From: Candidatus Gerdarchaeota archaeon
Lineage (GTDB): Archaea; Asgardarchaeota; Heimdallarchaeia; JABLTI01
DNA length: 5,949 nt
Assembly (NCBI GenBank): GCA_016839405.1
Contig: JAEOUJ010000451.1
Coordinates: forward strand, 1-5,949
Direction of reading: 5' to 3'
The stretch's first letter is position 1; each line of letters begins with the position of its first letter. A model generated the notes under the pieces. The model was not told the DNA's origin. It saw only the letters and a list, made by a program, of their open reading frames with translations, and did no database searches. A program made the position numbers and the translations under genes. This document shows positions 1 to 5,736 of the stretch, in pieces.

Positions 1-1791
1 AACTTAGGCAGCGAATTAATTGACGTTGCCATTAATAGCAATTATGCATTCGTAACAAAAGGATCAGCTGGCATGTCAATTGTTGTTATAACAAATCCTA
101 GCAGCTTAAGTTTACATTCAAGCATGAGTGCAACTGATGGTTTTGATGGAGTTGCAGTAAAAGGTAATTTCCTTGCAATAGCAGAATTATCAAATGGTGT
201 TAGAATTTATAATATAACAGACATGGGATCTATAACAGCATTAGATGGAGCATTAGATGGTGGTTCTTATAATATAACAAAGGTAGCTTTTGATGGGAAC
301 GATCTATTATTCACTGCAAGAGAAGATGGATTGTATCAAGTTAATGCAACAGATCCAACAAATTTAGGTAGTCCAAATAATTTCAATGATGGAGGATCAA
401 TTACTAATCTAGTAATAAATAATTCAATAGTTTATGTTTCAGATATGGTTGATTCATTTGAAGTATTAGGAAAAGATACAGATTATGATCGATTATCTGA
501 TTATATTGAGAATGCATACTGGGGAACAGATCCAAATGTTGCAGATACGGATGGAGATGGATTATTAGATGGTGATGAAGTAGATTACTGGGAAGAAAGA
601 GGAGTTGATCCATTGGATGATTATGAATCAGATGGATTAGCTAATTTACTTGACTATGATTCAGATAATGATACAATATCAGATGGAGATGAAATAAATA
701 TCTGGGGCTCGGATCCAATTGATGTAGATACAGATGACGATGGATTGACTGATACAGATGAAGTAATAAATACATTTGGAGAAGAATATGGAACAGATCC
801 AACAAATCCTGATACAGATGGGGACGATGTGAATGATTATTTAGAAGTATTAGGTTTCAATATAACGCTAACATCTTATGGTTGGAATCCTGGAGCAAAT
901 GAATCTGGATGGATGCCTGGTCAAATTGATGCAGGATTAAACGCTACTAATCCTGACACAGATGGTGATATTCCAACAGATGGTTGGGAATTAACATATC
1001 ATTTCAATCCATTAGTAGCAGACAGCTATTTTGATAATGATACTGATTTATTAAACTCAACGATGGAATTCCTTTACGGAACAGATCCATTTGACTCTGA
1101 CACAGATAATGACGGTCTAACAGATGGAGAAGAAGTCTTTACTTATGGAACAAGTCCAACAAAGGTTGATACAGATGGAGATTTAATCCCCGATAAATAT
1201 GAATTGGATTATGGTCTAGATCCATTGGATCCAGCAGATGGACTTGATGATGAAGATTCTGATGGATTAACTAATTACGAAGAATATTATTTTGGAACGG
1301 ACCCGACTGATCCTGATACAGATGATGATGGTCTGCCAGATAAATGGGAAGTCTATTATGGAACCAATCCATTTGCAGATGATACAGATGTTGATTTAGA
1401 TCATGATGGCTTAACTAATCAAGAAGAATATGATTATGGCACAAATCCTTCTGATCCCGATACAGATGATGACGGTTTGATTGATTCAGAAGAAGTTACA
1501 TTAGGTTTAGATGGCTATATCACTGATCCTCTTGATAAAGACACTGATGATGATGGTCTTACGGATGGTGAGGAATATCTTTTAGGAACTGATCCAACTG
1601 ATCCTGATACTGATGATGATGATTGGAATGATGGCGACGAAGTCGATAATGGTACAGATCCTCTTGATCCTGATGATTATCCTAGCACTGAAACTGCAAC
1701 TGCTGGTTTTGGCTTTTTAGTTAGCCTAACACTAGTCGGTTTAGCTGCTTTATGCTTCGTTATTATTAGAAGAAGAAAACAACTTTCCTAA
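1..1791 (+). CDS. Partial cell-surface protein: LVIVD-like repeats, TSP3 calcium repeats, C-terminal membrane anchor
   Basis: The frame is open from base 1, so the ATG at 73 is probably internal and the true start and signal peptide lie upstream. Counting from the first base (596 residues visible), residues 1 to about 157 carry LVIVD-type beta-propeller repeats (GMSIVVITNP, NGVRIYNITD, DGLYQVNATDP). Residues about 159-559 are some fifteen aspartate-rich calcium loops of the form DxDxDGLxDGEE separated by YGTDPxDPD spacers. After a short linker (STETATA) comes one hydrophobic helix (about 570-589) starting AGFGF and ending in RRRKQLS. This is the layout of an exported, calcium-stiffened protein anchored by its C-terminus. 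AGFGF-helix-RRR resembles archaeal PGF-CTERM sorting tails, but the usual proline is alanine, so archaeosortase processing is only a guess. N-x-T/S sequons (such as NIT, NAT, NDT) suggest N-glycosylation. The ligand is unknown; adhesion or an S-layer-associated role is inference. Confidence 0.88.
   Translation, partial: NLGSELIDVAINSNYAFVTKGSAGMSIVVITNPSSLSLHSSMSATDGFDGVAVKGNFLAIAELSNGVRIYNITDMGSITALDGALDGGSYNITKVAFDGNDLLFTAREDGLYQVNATDPTNLGSPNNFNDGGSITNLVINNSIVYVSDMVDSFEVLGKDTDYDRLSDYIENAYWGTDPNVADTDGDGLLDGDEVDYWEERGVDPLDDYESDGLANLLDYDSDNDTISDGDEINIWGSDPIDVDTDDDGLTDTDEVINTFGEEYGTDPTNPDTDGDDVNDYLEVLGFNITLTSYGWNPGANESGWMPGQIDAGLNATNPDTDGDIPTDGWELTYHFNPLVADSYFDNDTDLLNSTMEFLYGTDPFDSDTDNDGLTDGEEVFTYGTSPTKVDTDGDLIPDKYELDYGLDPLDPADGLDDEDSDGLTNYEEYYFGTDPTDPDTDDDGLPDKWEVYYGTNPFADDTDVDLDHDGLTNQEEYDYGTNPSDPDTDDDGLIDSEEVTLGLDGYITDPLDKDTDDDGLTDGEEYLLGTDPTDPDTDDDDWNDGDEVDNGTDPLDPDDYPSTETATAGFGFLVSLTLVGLAALCFVIIRRRKQLS
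475..1677 (+). repeat. Thrombospondin type-3-like calcium-binding repeat array (coding)
   Basis: About fifteen copies of a unit of roughly 22-28 codons, each with an acidic loop such as DTDGDGLLDGDE or DTDDDGLTDGEE, normally followed by a Y/F-G-T-D-P spacer. Spacing between successive loops is mostly 22-28 residues, with longer gaps after the second copy (38) and around bases 850-960 (48), where a non-repeat insert containing NITLTSYGW interrupts the array. The last three copies are most alike, with near-identical DNA (gatcctgatacagatgatga-type words), suggesting recent duplication at the C-terminal end. Loops near bases 955-990 and 1030-1070 are degenerate, lacking the central glycine, and may bind calcium poorly. 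Confidence 0.88.
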
Positions 1792-1825
1792 TTCACAATT
1801 TATGTGAATTTTCTCTTCTTTTTCT
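1790..1825 (+). terminator. Hairpin plus pyrimidine tract after the surface-protein gene
   Basis: AATTCACA (1790-1797) and TGTGAATT (1803-1810) form a perfect 8-bp stem with a 5-nt ATTTA loop. It is followed directly by the pyrimidine run TTCTCTTCTTTTTCT. The stem begins with the last two bases of the TAA stop codon. In archaea the U-rich tract alone can end transcription; the hairpin may add termination or protect the 3' end. Confidence 0.6.
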
Positions 1826-1865
1826 GATAATCTTTATTATTTTTTATTTCTAAGCTAAATTGATA

Positions 1866-2714
1866 ATGATGTTCCCATATCAACAGAAACTAATCGAATT
1901 TGAGCAATTATTTCATATTACTAAACCAATTATTGGCATGATACATCTTCCCGCTTTACCTGGAAGCCCTAATCATTCTCTTTCATTAGATGATATCCTT
2001 TCTTATGCTTTAGCAGATGCACAATCCCTAATATCTGGTGGTGTTAATGCTTTATTAGTTGAGAATTTACATGATTTTCCTTTTGTTAAAGAGGAAATTT
2101 CTCTCCCAACACTTGTTTCTTTAACACTTCTTGTTCAAAAAATTGTTGATTTCTCTCCTATTCCTGTCGGCGTTAATATTTTACGCAACGCTTGTAAACA
2201 AGCACTCACTGTAGCTTCTTTTACAGGGGCTGATTTTATTCGTTGCAATTTTTATACAGGTGCTTATATTTCAGATCAAGGTATTCTTGAAGGATGTGCT
2301 GCTATCTTGAAACGTTTTCAAAAACAGCTTTTCAATAATAATCCTATTTCCTATCCAAAGATTTTTGCTGATGTTCATTGTAAACATGCTGCACCATTAT
2401 CAAATCGATCATTAGAACTCGAGGTGCAAGATGCTTTTGAACGTGGTTTAGCTGATTGTATAATTATTACTGGTGAACGTACAGGTCTCCCTGCTAAAAT
2501 CAAAGATTTACAAAATCTACAAAAAAGAGGTTTTTCTCCTATTATGATTGGTAGTGGTCTTTCTTCCGAAAATGTTGAACAATTACTACCTTTAGCTCAT
2601 GGTGCAATTGTTGGTTCTAGTTTTAAACAAAATAACAGTCTTTCCAAACCAATTGATTTAAATGAAGTTAAACAATTCATGATAAAAGTAAATTCTATTA
2701 GAAATAATCTCTAA
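1866..2714 (+). CDS. BtpA/SgcQ-family TIM-barrel protein
   Basis: A full-length member (282 residues) of the BtpA family (PF03437). Family blocks appear in order: GMIHLPALPGSP (24-35), VENLHDFPF (65-73), VGVNILRN (101-108), FIRCNFYTGAY (124-134), ADVHCKHA (168-175), the ITGERTG turn (201-207), GSGLSSENV (229-237) and GAIVGSSFK (246-254). The late glycine-rich strands GSG and VGSS resemble a TIM-barrel phosphate-binding site. BtpA is known for photosystem I stability in cyanobacteria, but archaeal and SgcQ-type members lie outside photosynthesis and their reaction is not established, so no substrate is assigned. LRNA replaces the LRND I remember as usual for the family. Possible starts are TTG 1860, ATG 1866 and ATG 1869; none has a Shine-Dalgarno, and 1866 is chosen as the first ATG. 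A T/A-rich stretch at 1833-1848 is suitably placed for a TATA box of a leaderless transcript. It stands alone between two terminators. Confidence 0.9.
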   Translation: MMFPYQQKLIEFEQLFHITKPIIGMIHLPALPGSPNHSLSLDDILSYALADAQSLISGGVNALLVENLHDFPFVKEEISLPTLVSLTLLVQKIVDFSPIPVGVNILRNACKQALTVASFTGADFIRCNFYTGAYISDQGILEGCAAILKRFQKQLFNNNPISYPKIFADVHCKHAAPLSNRSLELEVQDAFERGLADCIIITGERTGLPAKIKDLQNLQKRGFSPIMIGSGLSSENVEQLLPLAHGAIVGSSFKQNNSLSKPIDLNEVKQFMIKVNSIRNNL

Positions 2715-2723
2715 AGATTATTT
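2702..2723. terminator. Shared bidirectional hairpin spanning both convergent stop codons
   Basis: AAATAATCT (2702-2710) and AGATTATTT (2715-2723) are perfect reverse complements with a 4-nt CTAA loop. The loop contains the TAA of the BtpA gene (2712-2714), and the right arm contains the TAA of the opposing TPR gene (2718-2720 on the minus strand). On the plus strand the right arm ends in a run of five T. The position suggests one element ending transcription from both sides; the T-run is weak on the minus strand, so termination there is less certain. Confidence 0.55.
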
Positions 2724-3707
2724 TTGAGATTCAGGAATTATTGGACGCTTTATAGCTGGTTCTTGTGAAACAAAGCTATTTTGTAATATTAACACTTTTT
2801 TAAAACATTGACTTGCTTCTTCAAATTTCTTAACATTATCTAAACAAATTCCTAATTCTCGCCATGCATCTAAATTATCCGGATGCATTTTAGTAATATT
2901 TCTAAAAATCTTAATAGCTTCTTCAAGCTTTCCAAGCTCTTGTAAACATAAACCATATTGAGTTTGATTTTCAATATTTTTCTGATCAATTTCAGCTGCT
3001 TTTTGATAAAATTCGCAAGCTATTTCTTTTTCATTCAATTCTTCATAAGCAAATGCAATATTACTATAAATATCAGCTGACTCAAGACCCAATTTAATAG
3101 CTTTATTATATGCGTTTATTGCTTTTTCAAATTCTTCTAGATAATAATATGAAAATCCAATATTGAAATAAGCTTCAGGAATTTCAGCATTTAATTTTAA
3201 TGCTCTTTCGAGGTATAAAATAGCTAATTCATAATCTCCATTACTTCCAAAAGCCCAACCTAGATGATTTAATATTTCTTCATTATCTGAATCTAAATTA
3301 TAAGCTTGTTGTAATCTTTCAATAGCTTTCTCATATTCCTCTAACATTCCATAAGTGCTCCCTAATCCTAATAGAGCCTTAATATATTTGGGATTTTTTT
3401 CCAATGCTTTCAAATATGCCGATTCTGCGTTATTATAATCTTTTTTTGCAAAATATTCACATCCAAGATTATAATAATTTAATTCTGTTGGATTTACTTT
3501 TATGAGATTATTATAACTCCAAATAGCTTTTTCAATATCGTTTTTTGCCGAGTAGCATTTAGCTAAATAATACCAAATATCTTTATTTGAATCATCTAAT
3601 TTTAATGCTTCAAGAAGGAATTCAATTGCTTCTTCATATTTTCCATTAAAACTAGCTTGAATGCCTTGATTAAGAAGCTTTGATAATTGGTCATTATTTT
3701 TATTCAC
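2718..3707 (-). CDS. Tetratricopeptide-repeat (TPR) protein, nine repeats
   Basis: 329 residues made almost wholly of TPRs, helix-turn-helix units that build a superhelical scaffold for protein-protein contacts. Nine consecutive repeats fall at about residues 8-41, 42-74 (one residue short), 75-108, 109-142, 143-176, 177-210, 211-244, 245-278 and 279-312. Each shows the W/Y4-L7-G/A8-Y11-A20-A27-P/D32 pattern, for example ALLGLGSTYGMLEEYEKAIE. There is no signal peptide, membrane helix or catalytic domain, so a soluble cytoplasmic adaptor is likely; the partner cannot be read from sequence. The tail (313-329) is short and proline-containing. The start is GTG at 3707, supported by a GAGGT Shine-Dalgarno six bases upstream and a TATA-like box beyond it. 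It is divergent from the Nudix gene and convergent with the BtpA gene, so probably monocistronic. An O-GlcNAc-transferase-like or prefoldin-like role has no support here. Confidence 0.93.
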   Translation of the reverse strand: MNKNNDQLSKLLNQGIQASFNGKYEEAIEFLLEALKLDDSNKDIWYYLAKCYSAKNDIEKAIWSYNNLIKVNPTELNYYNLGCEYFAKKDYNNAESAYLKALEKNPKYIKALLGLGSTYGMLEEYEKAIERLQQAYNLDSDNEEILNHLGWAFGSNGDYELAILYLERALKLNAEIPEAYFNIGFSYYYLEEFEKAINAYNKAIKLGLESADIYSNIAFAYEELNEKEIACEFYQKAAEIDQKNIENQTQYGLCLQELGKLEEAIKIFRNITKMHPDNLDAWRELGICLDNVKKFEEASQCFKKVLILQNSFVSQEPAIKRPIIPESQK

Positions 3708-3713
3708 AATACT

Positions 3714-3718
3714 ACCTC
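3714..3718 (-). promoter_or_regulatory. Shine-Dalgarno GAGGT fixing the GTG start of the TPR gene
   Basis: The minus strand reads CTGAGGTAGTATT and then GTG, giving GAGGT with a six-base spacer. It is the clearest Shine-Dalgarno in the window, and it selects the non-ATG start at 3707. Confidence 0.7.
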
Positions 3719-3742
3719 AGAAAACATTTGTTTTGTTGGTCA

Positions 3743-3750
3743 TTTATAAA
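3743..3750 (-). promoter_or_regulatory. TATA box of the TPR gene
   Basis: TTTATAAA is a perfect match to the archaeal TATA-box core and is itself palindromic. On the minus strand, a start 25-27 bases downstream would fall near 3719-3721. That gives a short leader just long enough to hold the GAGGT site. Because the box is symmetrical, its direction is inferred only from spacing. Confidence 0.5.
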
Positions 3751-3804
3751 TTAAAATGCTTTCATCCTTTTTATTTAATTTACTATTTGAAAGATTTTTA
3801 AGAA

Positions 3805-3818
3805 AAGAAATTTATTAA
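3805..3818 (+). promoter_or_regulatory. Putative BRE/TATA element of the Nudix gene
   Basis: Purine-rich AAGAAA (3805-3810), resembling a TFB recognition element, directly precedes TTTATTAA (3811-3818). Transcription starting about 25 bases downstream would begin near 3840, leaving a leader of under 20 bases without a Shine-Dalgarno. This is typical of leaderless or near-leaderless archaeal genes. Background AT-richness lowers confidence. Confidence 0.4.
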
Positions 3819-3857
3819 AGAATAGAACTAATTTCATTAAATTTCTTTGTGTTTAAT

Positions 3858-4424
3858 ATGATTGATTTAGAAGTTATTAAATCAAAAATAAAAAATTACT
3901 CTGCTAAAAAATTAGATGATAACAAATCAGCAAAAGGAGCAGTAATTATCCCTATTTATAACAAAGATAAAGAATTATTCATGTTATTTACAAAAAGAAC
4001 TGAAGCTTTATCCTTACATAAAGGACAGATTTCATTTCCAGGAGGAAAACAAGAAGAAAAGGATAAAACACTATTTGATTGTGCTTTAAGGGAAACTTTT
4101 GAGGAAATTGGTTTAGATAGTAATAAAATTGAATTATATGGTGAAATTGATCAAATTAAAACATTTGGTTCCAATATTCTCCTTACGCCATTTGTTTGTA
4201 AAATTGATTATCCATTTAATCTTCAAATAAATAAAAATGAGGTAGCTGAAATTATTGAAGTGCCTTTTAAAGAATTATTTAATCAAGATAATTGGGATGT
4301 TAAGAAAATTCTTCTAGCAGAGGTGAAGGAAAGAAATATTTATTATTTTCAATACAAAAAATGGGTAATATGGGGTGCAACTGCTAGAATAGTAAATCAA
4401 TTTCTATCTCTCTTCAAGATTTAG
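3858..4424 (+). CDS. Nudix hydrolase, coenzyme A pyrophosphatase (NudL/NUDT7) type
   Basis: A 188-residue Nudix protein, about the usual size for the family. It carries the CoA-pyrophosphatase signature LFTKR (43-47) followed by HKGQISFPGG (54-63), and the Nudix box core RETFEEIGL (78-86) with the metal-binding REx2EE glutamates. A late WGATARI segment (172-178) matches the WGxTAxI element near the end of NudL-type proteins. Family members cut CoA or its derivatives into 3',5'-ADP-containing and 4'-phosphopantetheine products with Mg2+ or Mn2+; the substrate here is inferred from motif similarity only. The arginine common after the LLTxR block in bacterial NudL appears to be serine (ALSLHKG). 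An in-frame GTG at 3849 would add three residues; ATG 3858 is preferred, and neither has a Shine-Dalgarno. No membrane helix or targeting signal is seen. It is divergent from the TPR gene. Confidence 0.88.
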   Translation: MIDLEVIKSKIKNYSAKKLDDNKSAKGAVIIPIYNKDKELFMLFTKRTEALSLHKGQISFPGGKQEEKDKTLFDCALRETFEEIGLDSNKIELYGEIDQIKTFGSNILLTPFVCKIDYPFNLQINKNEVAEIIEVPFKELFNQDNWDVKKILLAEVKERNIYYFQYKKWVIWGATARIVNQFLSLFKI

Positions 4425-4431
4425 CAAAAAA

Positions 4432-4443
4432 AACATATATGTT
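4432..4443. repeat. 12-bp palindrome after the Nudix stop
   Basis: AACATATATGTT is perfectly self-complementary and lies eight bases after the Nudix TAG, following a run of eight A. It is too AT-rich and too short-looped for a strong hairpin and lacks a T tract, so it is not called a terminator. It lies about 55 bases before the TATA-like box of the next gene, so a dimeric-repressor operator is possible but unproven. Confidence 0.3.
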
Positions 4444-4496
4444 AATTATTCTAAATCCTTAGAAATTGTTTTAAACCACAAGGTTATCAAAAACTC

Positions 4497-4503
4497 TATA
4501 TAA
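4497..4503 (+). promoter_or_regulatory. Putative TATA box before the membrane-protein gene
   Basis: TATATAA within CTCTATATAATTAACC. A start about 25 bases downstream would fall near 4522-4528, slightly after the GTG at 4517. If this box is used, translation would have to begin at TTG 4553 or ATG 4586, which makes the N-terminus of the next gene uncertain. Confidence 0.35.
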
Positions 4504-4516
4504 TTAACCGTAAGTA

Positions 4517-5260
4517 GTGATAAAAGCAAGCAACTCAGGATGGACATGTAAGTTGGATTCAAAGAGACTCAAAAAAAGTATATTCATGATTATAGCAGCT
4601 ATGGTTGTTATAGTTTGGAATGTTGGTTGTTATAATTTAATTGCTAAACAAGGTATCAATTTATTTGGACCATCTATAAATAATACTCCAATTATTGATG
4701 ATCCAACAACTAATATAGATTATATAATTGATCCTCCTTTAGGCAATGAAACATCTCTCCCAAAATTTACTACACTTTTCACATTAATGGCTTTTAATTT
4801 GCCAATGGAAATTCTAATTATTTTTCTTGCTGAAATTGTTTTAGGATCAATTCTGAGAATAGAAAGACAACGCATGACATTTTTACGATTATTACTATTA
4901 TTAGGATCTGCAATAGCTTTAACAATAGCTAATTCTGTAATTCATTATTTTGCTGTATGGCCTGCAATGCATGATTGGCCTATTCATAGAGAATTAACAT
5001 TTAATGATACTTCAACATATGAATTAGTTCCACAATATGGTGGTGCAGAAGTTTTTAACTCAAAAGGTGTGGATTTCCTTCTATTTATGGTGGCAATGAT
5101 CGTAATTGTAGGAATGCATTTTCCTGTATTCAAATATTTGTTGAGATATAATAACCTACTTAGTGGTTTATCTTTAGTAATTCCATTTCTTAATTACTTC
5201 ATAGTATGGTTCCTGCTATCCAGACAAGTAACTGCGAATAATTTCTGGGAACGTACATGA
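4517..5260 (+). CDS. Unrecognised membrane protein with about five transmembrane helices
   Basis: I do not recognise the family. The 247 residues show a basic N-terminus (SKRLKKS) and hydrophobic segments at about 22-43, 88-113, 122-147, 185-208 and 212-234. Positive charges (KRLKK; RIERQR between helices 2 and 3; KYLLRY between 4 and 5) place the N-terminus and those loops inside. The two long polar loops (44-85 and 148-183) are then outside, and all three N-x-T sequons (NNT, NET, NDT) fall in them, consistent with surface glycosylation. Five helices would leave the short tail ending in NNFWERT outside. The GTG at 4517 lacks a Shine-Dalgarno; TTG 4553 (AGGA twelve bases before it) and ATG 4586 are alternatives, but ATG 4586 would cut into helix 1. 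The TGA stop overlaps an ATG as ATGA, implying translational coupling with the small ORF that follows. No catalytic motif is visible. Confidence 0.75.
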   Translation: MIKASNSGWTCKLDSKRLKKSIFMIIAAMVVIVWNVGCYNLIAKQGINLFGPSINNTPIIDDPTTNIDYIIDPPLGNETSLPKFTTLFTLMAFNLPMEILIIFLAEIVLGSILRIERQRMTFLRLLLLLGSAIALTIANSVIHYFAVWPAMHDWPIHRELTFNDTSTYELVPQYGGAEVFNSKGVDFLLFMVAMIVIVGMHFPVFKYLLRYNNLLSGLSLVIPFLNYFIVWFLLSRQVTANNFWERT

Positions 5261-5398
5261 AAAACATTTTACCTGAGTATTATATTTGCTGGTGGATTTA
5301 TTATAATTACATTGTTTTTACTCTTATGGAATCTAACCTTAGCATCCAAATTGCAAAAAGAAGTTGAAAAAGTACAATCCCAACAAAAACAGATGTAG
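5257..5398 (+). CDS. Small single-helix, coiled-coil protein with an apparent one-base frameshift
   Basis: ATG at 5257 overlaps the upstream TGA. In its own frame the ATG gives 36 residues that read poorly (IYYNYIVF, two adjacent W) and end at TGA 5365. After one A of the A5 run (5260-5264) is skipped, the frame becomes MKTFYLSIIF, continues through a hydrophobic helix to about residue 29 (ITLFLLLWNLTLA), then a charged coiled-coil-like tail (SKLQKEVEKVQ) ending at TAG 5398, 46 residues in all. The same frame is also the direct continuation of the upstream gene past its TGA, with no ATG, GTG or TTG start before the helix. Possible explanations are a homopolymer sequencing error (favoured), polymerase or ribosome slippage, or stop-codon readthrough adding a sixth helix and an inside coiled coil to the upstream protein. 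No known family is recognised. Confidence 0.5.
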
Positions 5399-5428
5399 TT
5401 TTATTCTATTTTTCTTCCTTTATTTTTT
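5399..5428 (+). terminator. U-rich terminator after the small ORF
   Basis: Thirty bases of nearly pure pyrimidine (TTTTATTCTATTTTTCTTCC followed by TTTATTTTTT) begin immediately after the TAG at 5396-5398. There is no strong stem. Such oligo-T tracts are the typical archaeal termination signal, and this one would end the membrane-protein transcript. Confidence 0.6.
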
Positions 5429-5515
5429 AAATTTAATATGCGGTAGTTTTTACTAGATTGCTTGAAATTATTTTCCATAACGCATTTTAATATTGAAGCG
5501 AAGATTATAATTGTA

Positions 5516-5543
5516 AAGTTACCCTAAAGCCTAGGGATAATTT
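5516..5543 (+). repeat. Bulged inverted repeat (hairpin 1 of the 3' intergenic region)
   Basis: CCCTA (5522-5526) pairs with TAGGG (5532-5536) around an AAGCC loop. After one bulged A (5537), TTA pairs with TAA and AAG pairs with TTT using one G-U wobble, giving about 11 base pairs. The wobble is only possible in plus-strand RNA, a weak hint of direction. Confidence 0.4.
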
Positions 5544-5553
5544 AAATCTGTGG

Positions 5554-5575
5554 TGACATTCCCTTGGGAATGTCA
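5554..5575. repeat. Perfect 22-bp palindrome (hairpin 2)
   Basis: TGACATTCCC (5554-5563) and GGGAATGTCA (5566-5575) are exact reverse complements around TT. In RNA this would fold with at least a four-base loop and an eight- to nine-base-pair stem. Two flanking G-U pairs are possible in the plus strand (5552-5553 with 5576-5577). It lies ten bases after hairpin 1 and has no T tract, so it is not a simple terminator; a protein-binding palindrome or structured RNA are both possible. Confidence 0.55.
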
Positions 5576-5713
5576 TTTATATCCTTCCACATCATCCAGT
5601 ATTAGTCCAAACCTCATAAAGAATTCCCCCCAATCAAACCATTCGAGTGATTGCTAAACAAAAATTTACCCTCCCCCTAAAACTCATTTTTCAAAGGCAC
5701 CCACTCATTATAA

Positions 5714-5736
5714 AGACAGGGGTTCTCCCCCTGTCT
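5714..5736. repeat. GC-rich inverted repeat downstream of the PHP gene (hairpin 3)
   Basis: AGACAGGGG (5714-5722) and CCCCTGTCT (5728-5736) form a perfect 9-bp GC-rich stem with a TTCTC loop. Read on the minus strand it starts 25 bases after the PHP stop codon and is followed by TTATAATG, so it could stabilise or end the 3' end of that transcript, although the U tract is poor. Confidence 0.5.

Noticed and set aside
73..75. ATG at 73 as the start of the surface protein
   Set aside because: The frame is open through base 1 and the preceding codons (ELIDVAINSNYAFVTK) continue the LVIVD repeat pattern, so this Met is internal.
404..613. 69-codon minus-strand open frame
   Set aside because: It lies wholly inside the calcium-repeat gene, antisense to low-complexity GAT-rich codons, is rich in L, H and Y, and has no domain or start signal; it is a shadow of the real frame.
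5258..5260. Selenocysteine or a reassigned TGA at the end of the membrane protein
   Set aside because: The flanking residues (ERT before, KTFYL after) do not resemble a redox site and the ATGA overlap has a simpler reading. TGA is used as a stop by no other gene here, so reassignment cannot be excluded from this window, but it has no positive support.
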